Source: Maricaulis sp965228215 (GTDB taxonomy: Bacteria; Pseudomonadota; Alphaproteobacteria; Caulobacterales; Maricaulaceae). Taken from it: a stretch of DNA of 64,000 nucleotides. The stretch is from NCBI GenBank assembly GCA_965228215.1, contig OZ245800.1:2666001-2730000 (forward strand), in the 5' to 3' direction. The translations under genes and the position numbers were made by a program. Position 1 is the first letter of the stretch. Every line of letters begins with the position of its first letter. The notes beneath the pieces were generated by a model that was given only the letters and a program-made list of their open reading frames with translations, ran no database searches and had not been told where the DNA came from. Below, piece after piece: positions 62,157-64,000 of the stretch.

Positions 62157-63197
62157 ATGGCTGACAAGGACTATGCCCGGGCCTCGGTATTGCTGTTTGA
62201 CCCCGTCCACGTAAACCAGCGGACGACGCGTTACGCCCTGTTTGAAATCGGCTTTCGCCAGATTGAATGCGTGTCCAACCTCCGTGATTTCAAGGAATGC
62301 ATCGAGGAATCCGGCCCGACCCTGATCGTGGCCGAGAGCAGCGCCACCGATCACGACGTCTTCAAGCTGGTGCGTTCCATCCGAAGTGGCGAGGTGGGCA
62401 AGAATCCCTTCGTGGTGATCCTGCTGACGACCTGGGGCCGTGACACCACGCACATCAAGAAAGCGATCGAGTGCGGGGCAGATGATGTCATCGTGCGACC
62501 CTTCTCGACGATGTTTGCCGAGGAGCGCGTCCGCGCCCTGATCAGCAATCGCAAGGAATTCATCGTCACCAGCGATTATATCGGCCCGGATCGTCGCAAG
62601 GACGCCCAGCGCGAATCCAGCGCGCAATCGGTGAAGGTGCCCAATTTCCTGCAGGCGACCGTGAATGGTGACCAGGAGGCCCTGGCGACCGGCGCCAAAT
62701 GGGTGAAGGAAGCCCAGCAGACCGTCGTGTCGGAGCGAATCCGCCGCGTGGCGATGCGTGCAGTCGTGGCCGTTGAGCTGCAGCTGGCACCGCGCGAAGA
62801 GGGAGCACCAAGCCCGAAGCTGGATCATGAGGACCTCATTCGCACGGCCCGCGAACTGAAGATGCAGCTGATACGCGCGGAGCGCGGTGAAGCGGCGGAA
62901 GTCGCGGAAGCGCTGATCGACCAGGTGAACTCGCTAGGTGAGGATGGAGGTGTCACGCCGCAATCCCTGCAGCTGGTCAAGGAATTGGCGATGGGAGCCT
63001 ATGCCGCCTATGCGAATGGCGACACGATCGAGCGTTCCAAGGACGAGATCGGCAAGACCGTCACGAATCTGCGCAAGCGCATTGCCGAGCGGGCTGAATC
63101 CGCCGCGGCCCGCCGTGCCGCGCGCGAGTCGCAGCAGGATGCAGATGAGGGTGCTGGCCAAGACGCCGCGCCTGGTATAAAACGCGCCGCCATGTGA
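62157..63197 (+). CDS. Degenerate (pseudo-)receiver-domain protein with helical C-terminal region
   Basis: 346 residues. Residues about 9-130 align with a CheY-like receiver (ARASVLLFDPVHVNQ ... TLIVAESSATDHDVF ... VVILLTT ... ADDVIVRPFS). By position D15 is the remaining acidic-pocket residue, the phospho-acceptor Asp is replaced by E60, T91 is the switch Thr, and the conserved Lys is R114. A YIGPDRRKD motif follows at about 142, then a helix-rich region (170-330) and a charged low-complexity tail. Phosphorylation at E60 is not expected; a constitutively on or protein-binding role is inferred. No kinase is adjacent. It lies between tpiA and secG. Confidence 0.8.
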   Translation: MADKDYARASVLLFDPVHVNQRTTRYALFEIGFRQIECVSNLRDFKECIEESGPTLIVAESSATDHDVFKLVRSIRSGEVGKNPFVVILLTTWGRDTTHIKKAIECGADDVIVRPFSTMFAEERVRALISNRKEFIVTSDYIGPDRRKDAQRESSAQSVKVPNFLQATVNGDQEALATGAKWVKEAQQTVVSERIRRVAMRAVVAVELQLAPREEGAPSPKLDHEDLIRTARELKMQLIRAERGEAAEVAEALIDQVNSLGEDGGVTPQSLQLVKELAMGAYAAYANGDTIERSKDEIGKTVTNLRKRIAERAESAAARRAARESQQDADEGAGQDAAPGIKRAAM

Positions 63198-63207
63198 CCG
63201 GCTGCGG

Positions 63208-63241
63208 GCTTGATCGGTCGGGGATCGTCCCCAAATCAAGC
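63208..63241 (+). promoter_or_regulatory. Two-tier hairpin between the pseudo-receiver gene and secG
   Basis: Outer stem GCTTGAT (63208-63214)/ATCAAGC (63235-63241) encloses an inner stem GGGG (63220-63223)/CCCC (63229-63232). No U-tract follows. It may mark RNA processing or a factor-dependent stop. Confidence 0.4.
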
Positions 63242-63274
63242 TGCTGACGGTGTATCGATGAAACGGCGAAATTC

Positions 63275-63592
63275 ATGACGACTGTGCTTTTGATCATCCA
63301 GGTCCTGGTGGCCATTGCCCTGACCGGAGTCATTCTCCTGCAACGTTCCGAAGGCGGAGCGCTGGGTGTGGGCGGCAGCCCGGGCGGCATGATGTCGGGT
63401 CGCGGCGCTGCGAACGCACTGACGCGCACCACGATGATTCTCGGTGCGGTCTTCATCGCGAACTGCATTGCCATGGCGGTTCTCGCCGGCGGCAGCCCGA
63501 CGTCGAACAGCGTCACGGATATCGTTGAAGAAGCACCGCTGAGCGTGCCGGTCGAGGAAGAAACGCCGACCGGTGTGCCGACCGACGGCTAG
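63275..63592 (+). CDS. secG: Preprotein translocase subunit SecG
   Basis: Small inner-membrane partner of SecYE, 105 residues. Two helices (about 4-21 and 52-72) flank the conserved cytosolic loop LLQRSEGGALGVGGSPGGMM. The acidic Pro/Thr-rich tail (about 80-105) is a common alphaproteobacterial extension. Followed 54 bp later by pyrG, a frequent pairing. Confidence 0.95.
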   Translation: MTTVLLIIQVLVAIALTGVILLQRSEGGALGVGGSPGGMMSGRGAANALTRTTMILGAVFIANCIAMAVLAGGSPTSNSVTDIVEEAPLSVPVEEETPTGVPTDG

Positions 63593-63646
63593 TTTTCCGC
63601 ACTCGCGTCTTTCAGTTCCAACGAATCTCGGATAATCAGACGGCCC

Positions 63647-64000
<354 letters not shown>

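Overview
The window is chromosomal core DNA of a high-GC alphaproteobacterium. The gene set and order point to the Caulobacterales/Maricaulales/Hyphomonadales side of the class. The evidence is a 14-subunit nuo operon, birA-coaX-RNase J-mce-proS-lolCD, rpsB-tsf-pyrH-frr-uppS-cdsA-dxr-rseP-bamA-skp-lpx, LpxI instead of LpxH, the short editing-less ProRS, the alphaproteobacterial LexA box GTTC-N7-GTTC, and a LexA-box-associated ~30-residue membrane ORF next to dnaE like Caulobacter sidA. A Maricaulis/Oceanicaulis-type organism is my best guess, but this is inference. I see no phage, transposon, CRISPR or rRNA.

Layout. 0-2 kb: divergent biotin genes bioF (cut by the left edge) and bioA. 2-3 kb: an arsR-arsI arsenic pair, then tRNA-Asp with its terminator. 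3-6.2 kb: two tandem paralogous small membrane proteins, an AbgT-family transporter and a hypothetical membrane protein. 6.4-21.5 kb: the nuo operon (complex I, nuoA-N) with two extra genes, an NTF2/SnoaL-fold protein between nuoD and nuoE and a 71-residue protein between nuoF and nuoG. 21.5-29.5 kb: birA, coaX, RNase J, methylmalonyl-CoA epimerase, DUF1467, DUF1203, proS, lolC/E, lolD. 29.6-33.3 kb: a 31-residue SOS-type membrane peptide gene (sidA-like) and dnaE. 33.5-48 kb: translation factors followed by isoprenoid and envelope biogenesis, ending at a bidirectional terminator. 48-54 kb: gltA and gltX (minus), comEC (plus) and lexA (minus). 54-59 kb: trp genes (trpE, trpG, trpD, trpC on the minus strand) with an opposite-strand polysaccharide deacetylase lying between trpE and trpG. 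59-64 kb: a PpiD-like chaperone (minus), then tpiA, a degenerate-receiver regulator, secG and the start of pyrG (plus).

How the genes work together. Most of the window is growth and envelope housekeeping: NADH oxidation, tRNA charging, ribosome proteins and recycling, lipid A (lpxD/A/I/B), undecaprenyl-PP, outer-membrane assembly (BamA, Skp, Lol, PpiD, SecG), replication (DnaE) and the SOS circuit (LexA plus the sidA-like division inhibitor). The most unusual items are: (1) the LexA-box-controlled 31-aa peptide; (2) a hairpin that hides the Shine-Dalgarno and start codon of a small membrane protein; (3) a receiver-domain protein whose phospho-acceptor Asp is Glu; (4) the two accessory nuo genes; (5) paired palindromes around arsR and upstream of tRNA-Asp; (6) a perfect CtrA-type TTAA-N7-TTAA motif between trpG and the deacetylase. 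Long antisense open frames are frequent, as expected at high GC, and were not annotated.
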